From: Burkholderiales bacterium
GTDB taxonomy: Bacteria > Pseudomonadota > Gammaproteobacteria > Burkholderiales > Burkholderiaceae_C
NCBI GenBank assembly: GCA_947381415.1
Contig: CANCVB010000016.1
Coordinates: forward strand, 1-54,622
Direction of reading: 5' to 3'
Length of the DNA stretch: 54,622 nt
Below the pieces are notes generated by a model. It had not been told where the DNA came from. It ran no database searches and saw only the letters and a list, made by a program, of their open reading frames with translations. The position numbers and the translations under genes were made by a program. Shown in pieces: positions 27,101 through 35,317 of this stretch (position 1 is its first letter; every line of letters begins with the position of its first letter).

Positions 27101-28194
27101 GTTTTGAGGTGGCCACCAACGAGCTCCTGTGGTTGGGGCGCAGCTTTAACCATGTGCAAGCCAGTGCAGATAAACAAGCGACGCAGTGGCGAATTCAGCT
27201 CAAAGCCGATGAGGCGCAAGGCATGGTGGACTACCGTCCTGCGTCCGAGGGGCAAACCTCTCGCGTCGTGGCCCGATTGAACAACTTGGTGATTCCGCCT
27301 GCCGCGGTGCAAGACGTAGAGACCACGCTGTCAGAATCGCCCAAAGACCTGCCTGCCATGGACGTGGTGGTAGAAAACCTCGAGTTGCGCGGATTGAAGT
27401 TGGGCCGCGCCGAGATTGAGGGCGTGAGCCGCGCGATTGCAGGCGGTGGCCGTGAATGGGTGCTCAACAAATTCAACCTTACCCTGCCTGAGGCGAGTTT
27501 TCAGGCCAAGGGGCAATGGGGCGGTGTGGGCCGCGTACAAGCCAAGCGCACCCAACTCGACTTCAGCTTGCAGTTGCAAAACTCGGGTGACTTGCTGGAG
27601 CGCTTGGGCTACAAGGGCGCTATCCGCAATGGCAAAGGTCGCATGGCAGGGCAAGTCGGTTGGACGGGTTCACCGTTCTCACCTGACTATGCCAGTATGA
27701 ATGGGCAATTCAATATCAACATCGACCGCGGCCAGTTTTTGAAAGCCGATCCAGGTGTTGCGCGGCTGTTTGGCGTGCTCAATTTGCAGGCTTTGCCAAG
27801 GCGCTTGACCTTGGACTTCTCGGACGTGTTCAGCGATGGCTTTGCGTTTGACTTTGTGCGTGGGGATGTGCAGGTTCAGCAAGGCATAGCCAGCACCAAC
27901 AATTTGCAAATGAAAGGTGTGACTGCCGCGGTGATGCTCGAGGGCAAGGCCGACATTGAGCATGAAACCCAAGACCTCAAGGTGGTGGTCGTGCCCGACC
28001 TCAACACCGGTACCGCTTCTTTGCTCTACACCATCATCAACCCCGTGGTCGGTTTGACCAGCTTTCTTACCCAGTACTTCTTGAAAGCACCCTTGGCCAA
28101 ATCGACGACCCAAGAGTTTCGTGTGCAAGGTCCTTGGAAGGACCCCAAAGTCAGCAAAATCGATGCAAGCAAAGAAACAGAGGTGAAACCATGA
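24136..28194 (+). CDS. YhdP-family (AsmA-like) inner-membrane protein
   Basis: A very large protein (1352 residues from the chosen ATG) with one N-terminal membrane helix (VLWWLVLGAWGLVALAALTL) and a long beta-rich periplasmic body. It matches the YhdP/TIGR02099 group of AsmA-like, Vps13-related proteins thought to carry phospholipids from inner to outer membrane. The conserved C-terminus is clear: FNINIDRGQFLKADPGVARL, FGVLNLQALPRRLTLDFSDV, and a final NPVVGLTSFLTQYFLKAPL. ATG 24136 was chosen because the upstream extension is not family-like. Its stop overlaps the Nit gene start (ATGA). Confidence 0.9.
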   Translation: MPTANDMPIVTAKPSTAWLVYARLVNVLWWLVLGAWGLVALAALTLHFWIVPRVLDWKSDIEAMASRSLGLQVSIGGLDTISNGWLPSLEVTDFVLRNAANEEVMHLPRVLLSLTPTSLLTLSLDRVDIDSPLVEVTRDSDGRWQVAGLSFSSTEPSEWADWFWRQPALFVHHGRVRWVDPDAALPPVELQEVDLVLRNGLRSHDWRIDATPPTAWGERFSLQGRFHQPLLSRHASDLQTWNGDVYAVFSQLDIAPAQPYVSAWVGKVLPSGEGWLRMWASVKQGQLSTQTVDMQWKSLHVQPSEQTEAMVLHDVRGRLHHQAWLEGVGHDIRSQALALTLADGEHLELGNSRVAWRDAGEQLADAGEVQLQAFSLDMLSRMAQRLPLDAIWRSRLAMAQAKGHVKHLDMRWFLAHSDAPQFNLTTEVSDLTLQAPSTASKPDPLGWWPGVQSAQLKLALSEHGGKAQWQQQGGSLQLGGVWESSQIALKEASAEVSWVKQDRQWAVTVHQASIENADLQAQAQASWLSGDNAQPWGVLDLQAKVARLEVTSLHRYLPLAMDEQARHYLRDALLAGRINQASIALKGPLDRFPFARNNEGVFTLKAPYQGLSMQYAPSSVMSPAQRRDKLSWPALQQASGELNLNRNRLWVKGTSGGIGQDASTTVSKLEVQIADLRDIVVDVSAQLRGNLSDAAQILKTSPLNSMTDQALSQLVATGIAEHQLHLNVPLQNPALTKLQGSVQLNGNDVQWQPSIPRFSKVRGTLNYSESGISVNNVRLRWLGADARLDGGLRFNDSVDAGPTRLSLQGSVTAEGLRQLTEPALVSGFAAHLTGSTAFVASLGLRRGVPEFSFVSSLQGMGVDLPAPLNKPADAAWPVRFDNELLRVSQTRGSAYLEQSTLSLGQLITVSYVRDMTPQVPQVLRGQITLGPVAARKDIADGTVLMQVQLPHFNVDEWQRTLATWLGTSTSDDKPAKPASAQALAFVPTRFEVATNELLWLGRSFNHVQASADKQATQWRIQLKADEAQGMVDYRPASEGQTSRVVARLNNLVIPPAAVQDVETTLSESPKDLPAMDVVVENLELRGLKLGRAEIEGVSRAIAGGGREWVLNKFNLTLPEASFQAKGQWGGVGRVQAKRTQLDFSLQLQNSGDLLERLGYKGAIRNGKGRMAGQVGWTGSPFSPDYASMNGQFNINIDRGQFLKADPGVARLFGVLNLQALPRRLTLDFSDVFSDGFAFDFVRGDVQVQQGIASTNNLQMKGVTAAVMLEGKADIEHETQDLKVVVVPDLNTGTASLLYTIINPVVGLTSFLTQYFLKAPLAKSTTQEFRVQGPWKDPKVSKIDASKETEVKP

Positions 28195-29009
28195 AAGCCG
28201 CTTTGTTGCAAATGGTCTCCACCACCGACGTGGCCACCAACCTCGACAGCGCCGAGCGCTTGCTCGAGCAAGCCGCCAAAGCAGGTGCAGAGTTAGCGGT
28301 GCTCCCCGAGTATTTTTGTTTGCTGGGCCAGCATGACAGAGACAAACTGGCGATTGCCGAGGTCTTTGGTGATGGGCCAATGCAGCAACGCTTGGCTGCC
28401 ATGGCCAAGACCTATGGGGTGTGTTTGGCAAGTGGCACCTTGCCGATTGCCGTGCCGGGCGACAGCGACCATGTGCGCAACACCACCTTGGTTTACAACG
28501 CCCAAGGCGAATGCGTGGCACGCTACGACAAGATCCATTTGTTTTGTTTTGACAATGGCCGCGAGCGCTATGACGAAAGCCTGGTGCTGCAAGCGGGTGA
28601 TACACCGGTGGTGATGGATTTACCCTCCAAAGACGGCCACACATGGCGCATCGGTTTGAGTGTGTGCTATGACCTGCGCTTTCCCCAGCTCTACCGCCAG
28701 TTGGTGCAGCAAGGTGCCGAGTTGTTGCTGGCGCCCAGCGCCTTCACTTACACCACAGGCTCGGCGCATTGGGAGGTGTTGTTACGCTCCCGTGCCATCG
28801 ACAATTTGGCCTGGGTGGGTGCGGCGGCGCAAGGCGGTCAACACAGCAACGGACGACGCACCTGGGGGCACTCGATGTGGGTCGACCCTTGGGGACAAGT
28901 GCAAGCGCAGCACGCAGAGGGTGAAGCCTGTGTGGTGGCCGACTTGTCTATTGAACAATTGCGCGAACGTCGTCAACAGTTGCCACTGCGCCGCTCGCCA
29001 TTGGTGTGA
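28191..29009 (+). CDS. Nitrilase-superfamily amidohydrolase (Nit1/NIT2-like)
   Basis: A 272-residue C-N hydrolase with the Glu-Lys-Cys triad: Glu in AVLPEYFCLLG (about 41), Lys in ARYDKIHLFCFD (about 113), and Cys in GLSVCYDLRFPQLYRQL (about 158). The CYDLRFP motif points to the Nit1/NIT2 branch, which hydrolyses deaminated glutathione or omega-amides as metabolite repair. The start overlaps the YhdP stop by four bases. The frame extends 19 codons upstream, but ATG 28191 is the family start. Confidence 0.9.
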   Translation: MKAALLQMVSTTDVATNLDSAERLLEQAAKAGAELAVLPEYFCLLGQHDRDKLAIAEVFGDGPMQQRLAAMAKTYGVCLASGTLPIAVPGDSDHVRNTTLVYNAQGECVARYDKIHLFCFDNGRERYDESLVLQAGDTPVVMDLPSKDGHTWRIGLSVCYDLRFPQLYRQLVQQGAELLLAPSAFTYTTGSAHWEVLLRSRAIDNLAWVGAAAQGGQHSNGRRTWGHSMWVDPWGQVQAQHAEGEACVVADLSIEQLRERRQQLPLRRSPLV

Positions 29010-29132
29010 TCAGTGCTTGTCGCGCTCTTGGTCGTCGTGCTCGACCTCGCTGCGGCCATGAAACATGGTCCACCAGACGATGAACACCAGCACCAGTCCA
29101 GCACCTAAAGATTCAAGCAAAATCAGCAGCAT
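29010..29132 (-). CDS. Small single-pass membrane protein, 40 residues
   Basis: A short ORF on the minus strand encodes MLLILLESLGAGLVLVFIVW, then WTMFHGRSEVEHDDQERDKH and a TGA stop. It is one strong transmembrane helix (about 2-23) followed by a highly charged, soluble-looking tail, the usual shape of a real small membrane protein rather than chance. It fills the 121-base gap between the Nit amidase stop and the mltA ATG. Its start codon and the mltA start share CATG at 29130-29133 on opposite strands. It abuts the amidase stop, so those two genes converge. Function unknown. Confidence 0.6.
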   Translation of the reverse strand: MLLILLESLGAGLVLVFIVWWTMFHGRSEVEHDDQERDKH

Positions 29133-30357
29133 GGGTTCAGTTGTTGCAAAGTTGTCGCTGCCTTACCGTGCAGCATGGGGTGTGGCCATTGTAGGCATGC
29201 TGGTCTCTTGCGCTTCGTCGGTGCCATTGGCCACGCCCCGCTCCCCGGTGCCCGCGCCAGTGGTCGATCGCGTTGAGAACATGCCTGCACCCAGCGTCAC
29301 TTTGCCTGCGCCGCCCAGCAGCGCACCCCTGCCCGCAGTGACGCCCCAACGCTTGGACGCGCCGGTCAAAGGTGAAGCCAAAAGCCGTTGGTTGCCTGTG
29401 CCCATTGAAGAACTGCCCGGTTGGCCGCAAGAGTCCATGGCCGAGGTGTGGACCCTGTTGTTGGCCAATTGCGATGTCAGTGGCACTGTGCTGGCCCCTT
29501 TGTGTGGCGATATTCGGCGCCTGAGCATCGCCAGCGAGTCCGAGCAACGCTTGTTGTTGCTCAATCGCTTGCAGGCTTACCGGTTGGAGTCCCTAGAAGG
29601 TGAGGCCAACGGTTTGTTGACCGCCTATTACGAGCCCGTGTTCGATGCGCAACGTCTCCCAGGCAATGGATTTAACACCCCGTTGTACGCCCCACCTGTG
29701 GGCTTGGCGAATGGCAAACCGTGGTTCACGCGGCAAGACATTGAAAGCCTGCCTGCCGCACAAAACGCGCTGCGTGGCCGCGAGATCGCTTGGCTGGCCG
29801 ATCCGGTTGATGCCTTGGTTTTGCATATCCAAGGTTCGGGTCGATTGCGCATCACCGAGGCCGATGGCAGCGTGCGCACGGTTCGCTTGGGCTTTGCCGC
29901 CTCCAATGAGCAAGCCTACCAAAGCGTGGGTCGCTGGTTGCTGGACAAAGGTGAAACCCGCGACGCCACTTGGCCTGGCATCAAAGCGTGGTTGCAGCGC
30001 AACCCGCAGCGTCGACAAGAATTGTTGTGGACCAACCCACGCTATGTGTTCTTCAAAGAGGAGGCCATGGGTGCCGACCCCAGTGTCGGGCCGCGTGGTG
30101 CCCAAGGCATACCGCTGGTGGCGGGGCGTTCGGTGGCGATCGATCCGCAAAGTGTGCCCTATGGCACGCCGCTGTGGTTGGTCTCACCGGGGCCCAGCCA
30201 AGCCTTGTCGCGGTTGGTGTTGGCCCAAGACACGGGCAGCGCAATTGTGGGCGCGGTGCGCGTGGATTTGTTCATGGGCACGGGACGCGAAGCGGGAGAA
30301 ATCGCTGGGCGTATGAAGCAGCCCTTGCGTGTTTGGGCTTTGTGGCCCAAGCCTTGA
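29131..30357 (+). CDS. mltA: Membrane-bound lytic murein transglycosylase A
   Basis: A 408-residue lipoprotein MltA, which cleaves peptidoglycan glycan strands into 1,6-anhydro-muropeptides. A short signal ends in the lipobox LVSC (VAIVGMLVSCASS). A proline-rich linker of about 60 residues follows, then the MltA domain with GLLTAYYEPVFDAQRLPGNG and VLHIQGSGRLRITEADG. The C-terminal 3D domain has LAQDTGSAIVGAVRVDLFMG with the catalytic aspartate. The ATG at 29131 was chosen over 29065 because it gives a clean lipoprotein signal. Confidence 0.93.
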   Translation: MGSVVAKLSLPYRAAWGVAIVGMLVSCASSVPLATPRSPVPAPVVDRVENMPAPSVTLPAPPSSAPLPAVTPQRLDAPVKGEAKSRWLPVPIEELPGWPQESMAEVWTLLLANCDVSGTVLAPLCGDIRRLSIASESEQRLLLLNRLQAYRLESLEGEANGLLTAYYEPVFDAQRLPGNGFNTPLYAPPVGLANGKPWFTRQDIESLPAAQNALRGREIAWLADPVDALVLHIQGSGRLRITEADGSVRTVRLGFAASNEQAYQSVGRWLLDKGETRDATWPGIKAWLQRNPQRRQELLWTNPRYVFFKEEAMGADPSVGPRGAQGIPLVAGRSVAIDPQSVPYGTPLWLVSPGPSQALSRLVLAQDTGSAIVGAVRVDLFMGTGREAGEIAGRMKQPLRVWALWPKP

Positions 30358-30399
30358 TGATGCATTAATATCGCCGATGCAGTCATAACAGGGTCGTTT

Positions 30400-32136
30400 A
30401 TGGGTTACATCATTGTGTTGGCGTCGCCAGTGTTTTTTGGCCTGATATTCATTGAATGGTTATGGGGCCTGCGACGTGCCAAACAAGGCCAGTTGTCCGC
30501 GCAAACGTACCGCCTTGACGACGCCATCAGCAGTGTTTCGTTGGGCATATTAAGTCAAATCAGCGCGGTTTTTACCCGCGTGCTGCGCATTGGCATTTAC
30601 ACCTTGGTGTTTGAGCAGGTGGCTTTGGTGCGCGATGACGCTGCTTGGAGCACCTGGTATGGCGTGCTGGCGGCCTTGGTCTTGTATGACTTTTGCTATT
30701 ACTGGTTTCACCGCGCCAGCCATGAGGTGGCGGTGTTTTGGGCGGGGCATGCGGTACACCACCAAAGCCAGCACTACAACCTGTCTACCGCGCTGCGCCA
30801 AAGCTCAGCGGGTGCATTGACCAGTTGGTTGTTTTATTTGCCGATGGCTTTGTTGGGTGTGCCGCCTGTGGTGTTTGGCATCGTCTCTCTCATCGATTTG
30901 CTCTACCAGTATTGGGTGCATACCGAGCACATTGGCCGCTTGGGATGGTTTGACCGCTGGTTTTGTTCGCCCTCTAACCACCGGGTTCACCATGCGGTGA
31001 ACGACAAATACCTTGACCGCAACTATGGCGGTATTTGGGTGGTGTGGGACCGTTTGTTTGGAAGCTTTGAAGAAGAAGACCCCCAAGAGGCTTGCGTCTA
31101 TGGCACCCGCAAAGCCCTGAACAGTTGGGACCCGTTGTGGGCCAATTTGCAGATGTACGCCAGCATGGTGCACGACAGTTGGCATGCCAAGCGTTGGCGC
31201 GACAAGCTGATGGTTTTTTTGCACCACCCCGGTTGGCGCCCTGAAGACGTCGCCCAGCGGTTTCCCAGTCAGCCTTTTCAGATTCACAACTTCCCCGCTT
31301 TTCAGCCTGTGCAAACACCTGCCGTGCAGTGGTGGGGTGGTGTTTGGTTTGTCGTGTTGTTGGCTTGTGCCTCGGCCGTGTTGTGGTTCATGGATGGCAT
31401 GGTGTGGGCGCAAGCTGCAAGCTGTGTCTTGGCTGTGACCGCTGGTTTGTGGGGCGTCAATGCCATGCTGCAAAACCGCCTGTCCCCGGCGATGTGTGCG
31501 TTTGTGCAAGCCGCCGCTTTGGCGACGGCCGCCAATGCCTGCGGCTGGAGCGAGGTGTATGTGTGGGCCAAGCCCTTGGCCTTGCTGGTCTTGATCGTGG
31601 CCGCGTGGCAGGGCTCAGCAGGCATGCGCGGGCGCAAATGGCTGCTGCTGGCGCTGTGCTTGTCTTGGCTGGGTGATGTTTTGCTGATGGGCGAAGGTTT
31701 GTTTGTGCCTGGGCTGGTGGCGTTTTTGCTGGCGCACCTGAGCTACCTGCAACTGTTTCGCCTAGACGCGCCTTGGCTGCGCAGTCGCCGTGCGGTGGCG
31801 ATCGCGATTTCTGTGGCCGCCGTGGTGTTTGTTGGCGTGGACCAAAACGGTTTGCCCACAGAACTGCGCATACCGGTGGCCGCTTATGTGCTGGTGATTG
31901 CCACCATGGCCGCACAAGCGTGGGGGCGTGCCAAGCACTTGCGCACTGCAGCGAGCCTGTGGGTGGCGTGGGGCAGTGCCAGTTTCATGCTGTCGGATAC
32001 TTTGCTGGCCATCGATAAATTTGTCAGCCCCTTGCCGTCTGCCGGTTTGTGGGTGTTGGCGACTTACTATGTGGCGCAGGGGTTGATTGTGAGAGGCATT
32101 TGCAATCAGCGACCTACAACGTTAAAAAAGGATTGA
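30400..32136 (+). CDS. Fusion: fatty acid hydroxylase/sterol desaturase (AGMO-like) plus YhhN lysoplasmalogenase
   Basis: A 578-residue polytopic membrane protein with two enzyme-like parts. Residues about 1-300 are a membrane di-iron fatty acid hydroxylase domain with the histidine clusters HRASH (104-108), HAVHHQSQH (117-125), HTEHIG (174-179) and HRVHH (194-198). The context resembles alkylglycerol monooxygenase. Residues about 310-570 are about seven membrane helices with YhhN/TMEM86 motifs GDVLLM (425-430), SDTLLAIDKF (532-541) and YYVAQG (556-561); that family hydrolyses lysoplasmalogen vinyl-ether bonds. Together they suggest one enzyme for ether-lipid cleavage, but substrates are inference. 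It stands alone between mltA and the helicase remnant. Confidence 0.85.
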   Translation: MGYIIVLASPVFFGLIFIEWLWGLRRAKQGQLSAQTYRLDDAISSVSLGILSQISAVFTRVLRIGIYTLVFEQVALVRDDAAWSTWYGVLAALVLYDFCYYWFHRASHEVAVFWAGHAVHHQSQHYNLSTALRQSSAGALTSWLFYLPMALLGVPPVVFGIVSLIDLLYQYWVHTEHIGRLGWFDRWFCSPSNHRVHHAVNDKYLDRNYGGIWVVWDRLFGSFEEEDPQEACVYGTRKALNSWDPLWANLQMYASMVHDSWHAKRWRDKLMVFLHHPGWRPEDVAQRFPSQPFQIHNFPAFQPVQTPAVQWWGGVWFVVLLACASAVLWFMDGMVWAQAASCVLAVTAGLWGVNAMLQNRLSPAMCAFVQAAALATAANACGWSEVYVWAKPLALLVLIVAAWQGSAGMRGRKWLLLALCLSWLGDVLLMGEGLFVPGLVAFLLAHLSYLQLFRLDAPWLRSRRAVAIAISVAAVVFVGVDQNGLPTELRIPVAAYVLVIATMAAQAWGRAKHLRTAASLWVAWGSASFMLSDTLLAIDKFVSPLPSAGLWVLATYYVAQGLIVRGICNQRPTTLKKD

Positions 32137-32139
32137 AGT

Positions 32140-32317
32140 TCTGAAGGATATGGCTGTCACAAACTGGTGTGGTATCCGGTAATCAATGAAGGTGTGGATG
32201 TGCCAGCGGTGGACACATTGCTGATGCTCACACCAACCGACAGCCCCACACTGTTCTTGCAGCAATTGGGGGCATGGCCTAGCGCGCTGCTGCTGCCTAA
32301 ATTGGCTGAGGTTTGAG
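32140..32317 (+). pseudogene. Remnant of an SF2 (DEAD/DEAH) helicase, motifs V-VI
   Basis: Directly after the fusion gene's stop, and in the same reading frame by chance, the sequence reads NEGVDVPAVDTLLMLTPTDS then PTLFLQQLG (about 32185-32271). This is motif V to the start of motif VI of the DEAD/DEAH helicases often fused to DUF3427. In a run of five G at 32269-32273 the frame slips; removing one G gives GHGLAR, a decayed motif VI (normally GRGLRR). Nothing else of the helicase remains upstream or downstream, so this is a deletion scar of a lost, possibly defence-related, gene. Confidence 0.65.
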
Positions 32318-33463
32318 TTACCGTAATAACGCCGTCAGCGGCACCACTTCCACATTCGTTGCTAAGGCATATCGATGGCTTCCCGGGTAAACCACGTACA
32401 GTTTGTTGAGTTGAAGGTCGCTCAGTGCCACGCGCATGCTGGTCGTCAGGCTTGGTGCATCGCTGCGCTTGAATTCCACGCCTATGCGCTGTTGATCTTT
32501 GAACATCAGCAGGTCGAGTTCCGCTCCTTGGTGTGTCGCCCAAAAATATGCCTGATCTGGTTGCGCGATGCGCAAAACCTGTTCCAGCGCAAAACCTTCC
32601 CAGCTGGTGCCCGACAGCGGATGCGACAACAGTTGCGCTAACTGCCGCACATCAAGCATGGCATGCAGCAAGCCGGTGTCGCGAAAATAAATCTTTGGCG
32701 CTTTCACCTGCCTCTTCGCCAAGTTCTCATGCCAAGGCTGCAACTGCCGGATCATGAAAGTTTGGGTCAAGTGGTCCAGATAGCGGCGCACCGTTGATTC
32801 CGAAACACCCAAGGCGCGAGCCGGTTCGGCCGCGTTCCATGTTTGACCGTGGTAATGCGCCAGCATTTGCCAAAAGCGCATCATCATGGGGGATGGCACA
32901 TTGATGCCCAACAGAGCCAAGTCGCCGCTGACGTGCCGTTGCATGGCGGCATGACGCCATTGCAGGCTAACCCTGTCGTCGTTGGCCAAATAGGAAGCTG
33001 GAAATCCACCTCTGAGCCAAAGCTGATGCATATCTTGGCTGTTAACACCGGTTTCGCTGATGTCAAAGCCGCCAATCTCTAGCGTCACGGCTCTGCCCAG
33101 CAGGGATTCACTCTTGTGCATCACCCTTGGCGCGGCGCTTCCGAGTAATAAAAACTGCCCAGGCTGGTGTATGTGCGTTGGCCGGTCCATCAGCACACGC
33201 AGTATTTCCGGTAACTGCGGCAGGTGTTGAATTTCATCGATCACCACCAAGCCTTGTAAAGCAGCCAAAGCAGTCATGGGATTGGACAGGCGTTGCCGTG
33301 AAACTGGGTCTTCCAGATCAAAGTAGTTGGCGCTATCGGTATCGACAAACTGGCGGGCGATGGTGGTTTTGCCTACCTGGCGCGGGCCAACCAACTCCAC
33401 TGCGCGGAATGATTGCAGCAACGCGTGAATCTGTTGAAAGAGGCGTGTGCGTTCAATGAACAT
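32318..33463 (-). CDS. AAA-like ATPase with DUF4143 domain
   Basis: A 381-residue protein. The N-terminal ATPase has Walker A GPRQVGKTT near 26-34 and Walker B GLVVIDEIQHLPQLP near 70-84. A winged-helix-like middle (PARALGVSESTVRRYLDHL) precedes the DUF4143 part (PKIYFRDTGLLHAMLDVRQL, then GTSWEGFALEQVLR). The end resembles a PD-(D/E)XK nuclease core: GAELDLLMFKDQQRIGVEFK. Such genes are abundant, patchily distributed and of unknown function. It sits between a helicase scar and gatB, with a perfect palindrome 19 bases ahead of its start, and looks like an accessory insertion. Confidence 0.85.
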   Translation of the reverse strand: MFIERTRLFQQIHALLQSFRAVELVGPRQVGKTTIARQFVDTDSANYFDLEDPVSRQRLSNPMTALAALQGLVVIDEIQHLPQLPEILRVLMDRPTHIHQPGQFLLLGSAAPRVMHKSESLLGRAVTLEIGGFDISETGVNSQDMHQLWLRGGFPASYLANDDRVSLQWRHAAMQRHVSGDLALLGINVPSPMMMRFWQMLAHYHGQTWNAAEPARALGVSESTVRRYLDHLTQTFMIRQLQPWHENLAKRQVKAPKIYFRDTGLLHAMLDVRQLAQLLSHPLSGTSWEGFALEQVLRIAQPDQAYFWATHQGAELDLLMFKDQQRIGVEFKRSDAPSLTTSMRVALSDLQLNKLYVVYPGSHRYALATNVEVVPLTALLR

Positions 33464-33481
33464 GGCGTGATGCTATCACAT

Positions 33482-33520
33482 ACCATGAAAATCGGTCATT
33501 CCATGACCGATTTTCATGGT
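33482..33520. repeat. Perfect 18-bp palindrome with 3-base loop
   Basis: ACCATGAAAATCGGTCAT at 33482-33499 is mirrored exactly at 33503-33520, with TCC between. It lies in the 67-base gap between the start of the DUF4143 ATPase and the end of gatB, both on the minus strand. No T-run follows, so it is not a typical intrinsic terminator, although the hairpin could still end gatB transcripts. It may be an operator for the ATPase gene or a mobile-element end. Confidence 0.85.
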
Positions 33521-33530
33521 GGAATTTGCG

Positions 33531-35027
33531 TCAGCCCAGCTTCTTCATCAACAAGGCATTCACCTGCGCCGGATTGGCCTTGCCCTTGCTGGCCTTCATG
33601 ATGGGGCCGACCAGGCCGTTCAACGCCTTGGCATTGCCCGCCTTGAACTCTTCCACGTTTTTCGGGTTGGCGGCCAGCACCTCGTCGATGATTTTTTCCA
33701 ACTCACCCGTGTCGTTCATCTGCTTGAGGCCCATGGCCTCGATGAGGGTGTCCACCCGCGCTGCGTCAGCAGTCGCGTCATCCACAGTCGCGCCGCCTTC
33801 GGCCCACAGCGCATCAAACACCTGACGCGCCGCGTTGTTGCTGATGGTGTTGTCGCTGATGCGGCCAATCAAGGCAGCCAGTTGGGCGGCGCTCACAGGC
33901 AGTGCATCGAATGAGGTTTCACCGCTGTTCAAACGCCGTGACACCTCGCCCATGATCCAGTTGCTGGCCAACTTCGCTTGGCCGCAGGCCTTGGTGGTGG
34001 CTTCAAAGTAGGTTGCCATCGCCTTGCTTTGCGTGAGTTGCGTGGCGTCGTACTCGGGCAAGCCATATTGCGTGACAAAGCGATCGGCCATCACGCGCGG
34101 CAACTCGGCCAGTTCACTGCGCACGCGCTCCACCCAATCGCGGCCAATCACCAGTGGGGGCAGGTCGGGGTCGGGGAAATAGCGGTAGTCGGCGGCGTCT
34201 TCCTTGGTGCGCATGGCACGGGTCTCGCCCGTGTCGGGGTTGAACAGCACCGTGGCTTGTTGGATGGCGTGGCCGTCTTCAATTTGCTCGATCTGCCAGC
34301 GCACCTCGTAGTCGATGGCCTGCTGCATGAACTTGAAGCTGTTGAGGTTTTTGATTTCTCGGCGTGTGCCCAAGGGCGCGCCGGGTTTGCGCACCGACAC
34401 ATTGGCGTCGCAACGGAAACTGCCCTCTTGCATGTTGCCGTCGCAAATGCCAATCCAGGTGACGATTTTGTGCAGCTCTTTGGCATAGGCCACGGCCTCG
34501 GCGCTGGAGCGGATGTCGGGCTCGGTGACGATTTCCAAGAGCGGCGTGCCGGCGCGGTTGAGGTCAATACCTGACTGACCAATGAAGTCTTCATGCAGCG
34601 ACTTGCCCGCGTCTTCTTCCAAATGCGCGCGCACCAAGCGCACGGTTTTTTTCTCATCGCCCAAAAAGAATGACACCTCGCCGCCTTGCACCACCGGAAT
34701 CTCGAACTGGCTGATTTGGTAGCCCTTGGGCAGGTCGGGGTAGAAATAGTTTTTGCGCGCAAAGATGCTGCGCTCCGCGACGTGCGAGCCCAGCGCCAAA
34801 CCCAGTTGAATGGCGCGCTCCACCGCGCCCTTGTTCATCACAGGCAGCGTGCCGGGCAAGGCCAAGTCCACCGCGCAGGCCTGCGTGTTGGGCTCGGCGC
34901 CAAAGGCGGTGGAAGCGCGGCTGAAAATTTTGCTTTGCGTGGAGAGCTGGGCATGGGTTTCAAAGCCGATGACGACTTCATAGCCGTGGACGAGTGGGGA
35001 GGTGTTGTTGCTCACTGAAGAACCCAT
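33531..35027 (-). CDS. gatB: Asp/Glu-tRNA amidotransferase subunit B
   Basis: A 498-residue GatB, the kinase/tRNA-binding subunit of GatCAB that converts Glu-tRNA(Gln) and/or Asp-tRNA(Asn) to the amidated forms. The family start [20 protein letters not shown] is followed by [19 protein letters not shown], then [19 protein letters not shown] and [15 protein letters not shown]. The C-terminal YqeY-like tail ends [14 protein letters not shown]. Its start overlaps the DUF2442 stop by 16 bases, so it is still read in the gatC-gatA transcript. Confidence 0.97.
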   Translation of the reverse strand: MGSSVSNNTSPLVHGYEVVIGFETHAQLSTQSKIFSRASTAFGAEPNTQACAVDLALPGTLPVMNKGAVERAIQLGLALGSHVAERSIFARKNYFYPDLPKGYQISQFEIPVVQGGEVSFFLGDEKKTVRLVRAHLEEDAGKSLHEDFIGQSGIDLNRAGTPLLEIVTEPDIRSSAEAVAYAKELHKIVTWIGICDGNMQEGSFRCDANVSVRKPGAPLGTRREIKNLNSFKFMQQAIDYEVRWQIEQIEDGHAIQQATVLFNPDTGETRAMRTKEDAADYRYFPDPDLPPLVIGRDWVERVRSELAELPRVMADRFVTQYGLPEYDATQLTQSKAMATYFEATTKACGQAKLASNWIMGEVSRRLNSGETSFDALPVSAAQLAALIGRISDNTISNNAARQVFDALWAEGGATVDDATADAARVDTLIEAMGLKQMNDTGELEKIIDEVLAANPKNVEEFKAGNAKALNGLVGPIMKASKGKANPAQVNALLMKKLG

Positions 35028-35317
35028 TCTTGATGTTCTTGGATGGCGTCGTACATGGCGTCAGGTGCCAAGTCGAGCTCCCCTGGCCAGCTGACTGTGC
35101 CATGTGAAATGGCTACTTGTTGAAAAAAAGCAGGCTCACCCAAGGCTTTAAAAACGCCGACCAAATGCGAAGGCTCAAACCTCACCGTGCCCACCAGGCC
35201 ATCAGTGAATTGAACTTGCAGTTTCAGGTGCTCGATCACCTTAACGCTTGAAACATCAGGTGCACTGGGGCTCAGTCCAAAGGCAAAATCATCTTGGGTT
35301 GCTGCTTCAATTCGCAT
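35012..35317 (-). CDS. DUF2442 domain protein
   Basis: A 101-residue protein with the DUF2442 core: [20 protein letters not shown], then [20 protein letters not shown] and [18 protein letters not shown]. The start at 35317 was preferred to 35362 because the extension lacks family character. It overlaps the upstream DUF4160 gene by 46 bases and gatB by 16. DUF4160 and DUF2442 genes are a frequent pair and have been treated as a candidate toxin-antitoxin-like module; their biochemical role is not known to me. Confidence 0.82.
   Translation of the reverse strand: MRIEAATQDDFAFGLSPSAPDVSSVKVIEHLKLQVQFTDGLVGTVRFEPSHLVGVFKALGEPAFFQQVAISHGTVSWPGELDLAPDAMYDAIQEHQEWVLQ

Noticed and set aside
32140-32317. 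C-terminal continuation of the fusion protein by stop read-through
   Set aside because: The sequence after the TGA is a recognisable helicase fragment in the same frame by chance, and YhhN domains normally end just after YYxAQG.
33482-33520. Intrinsic terminator of gatB
   Set aside because: The stem is perfect, but no T-run follows it on either strand, so it is listed as a palindrome of unknown role.
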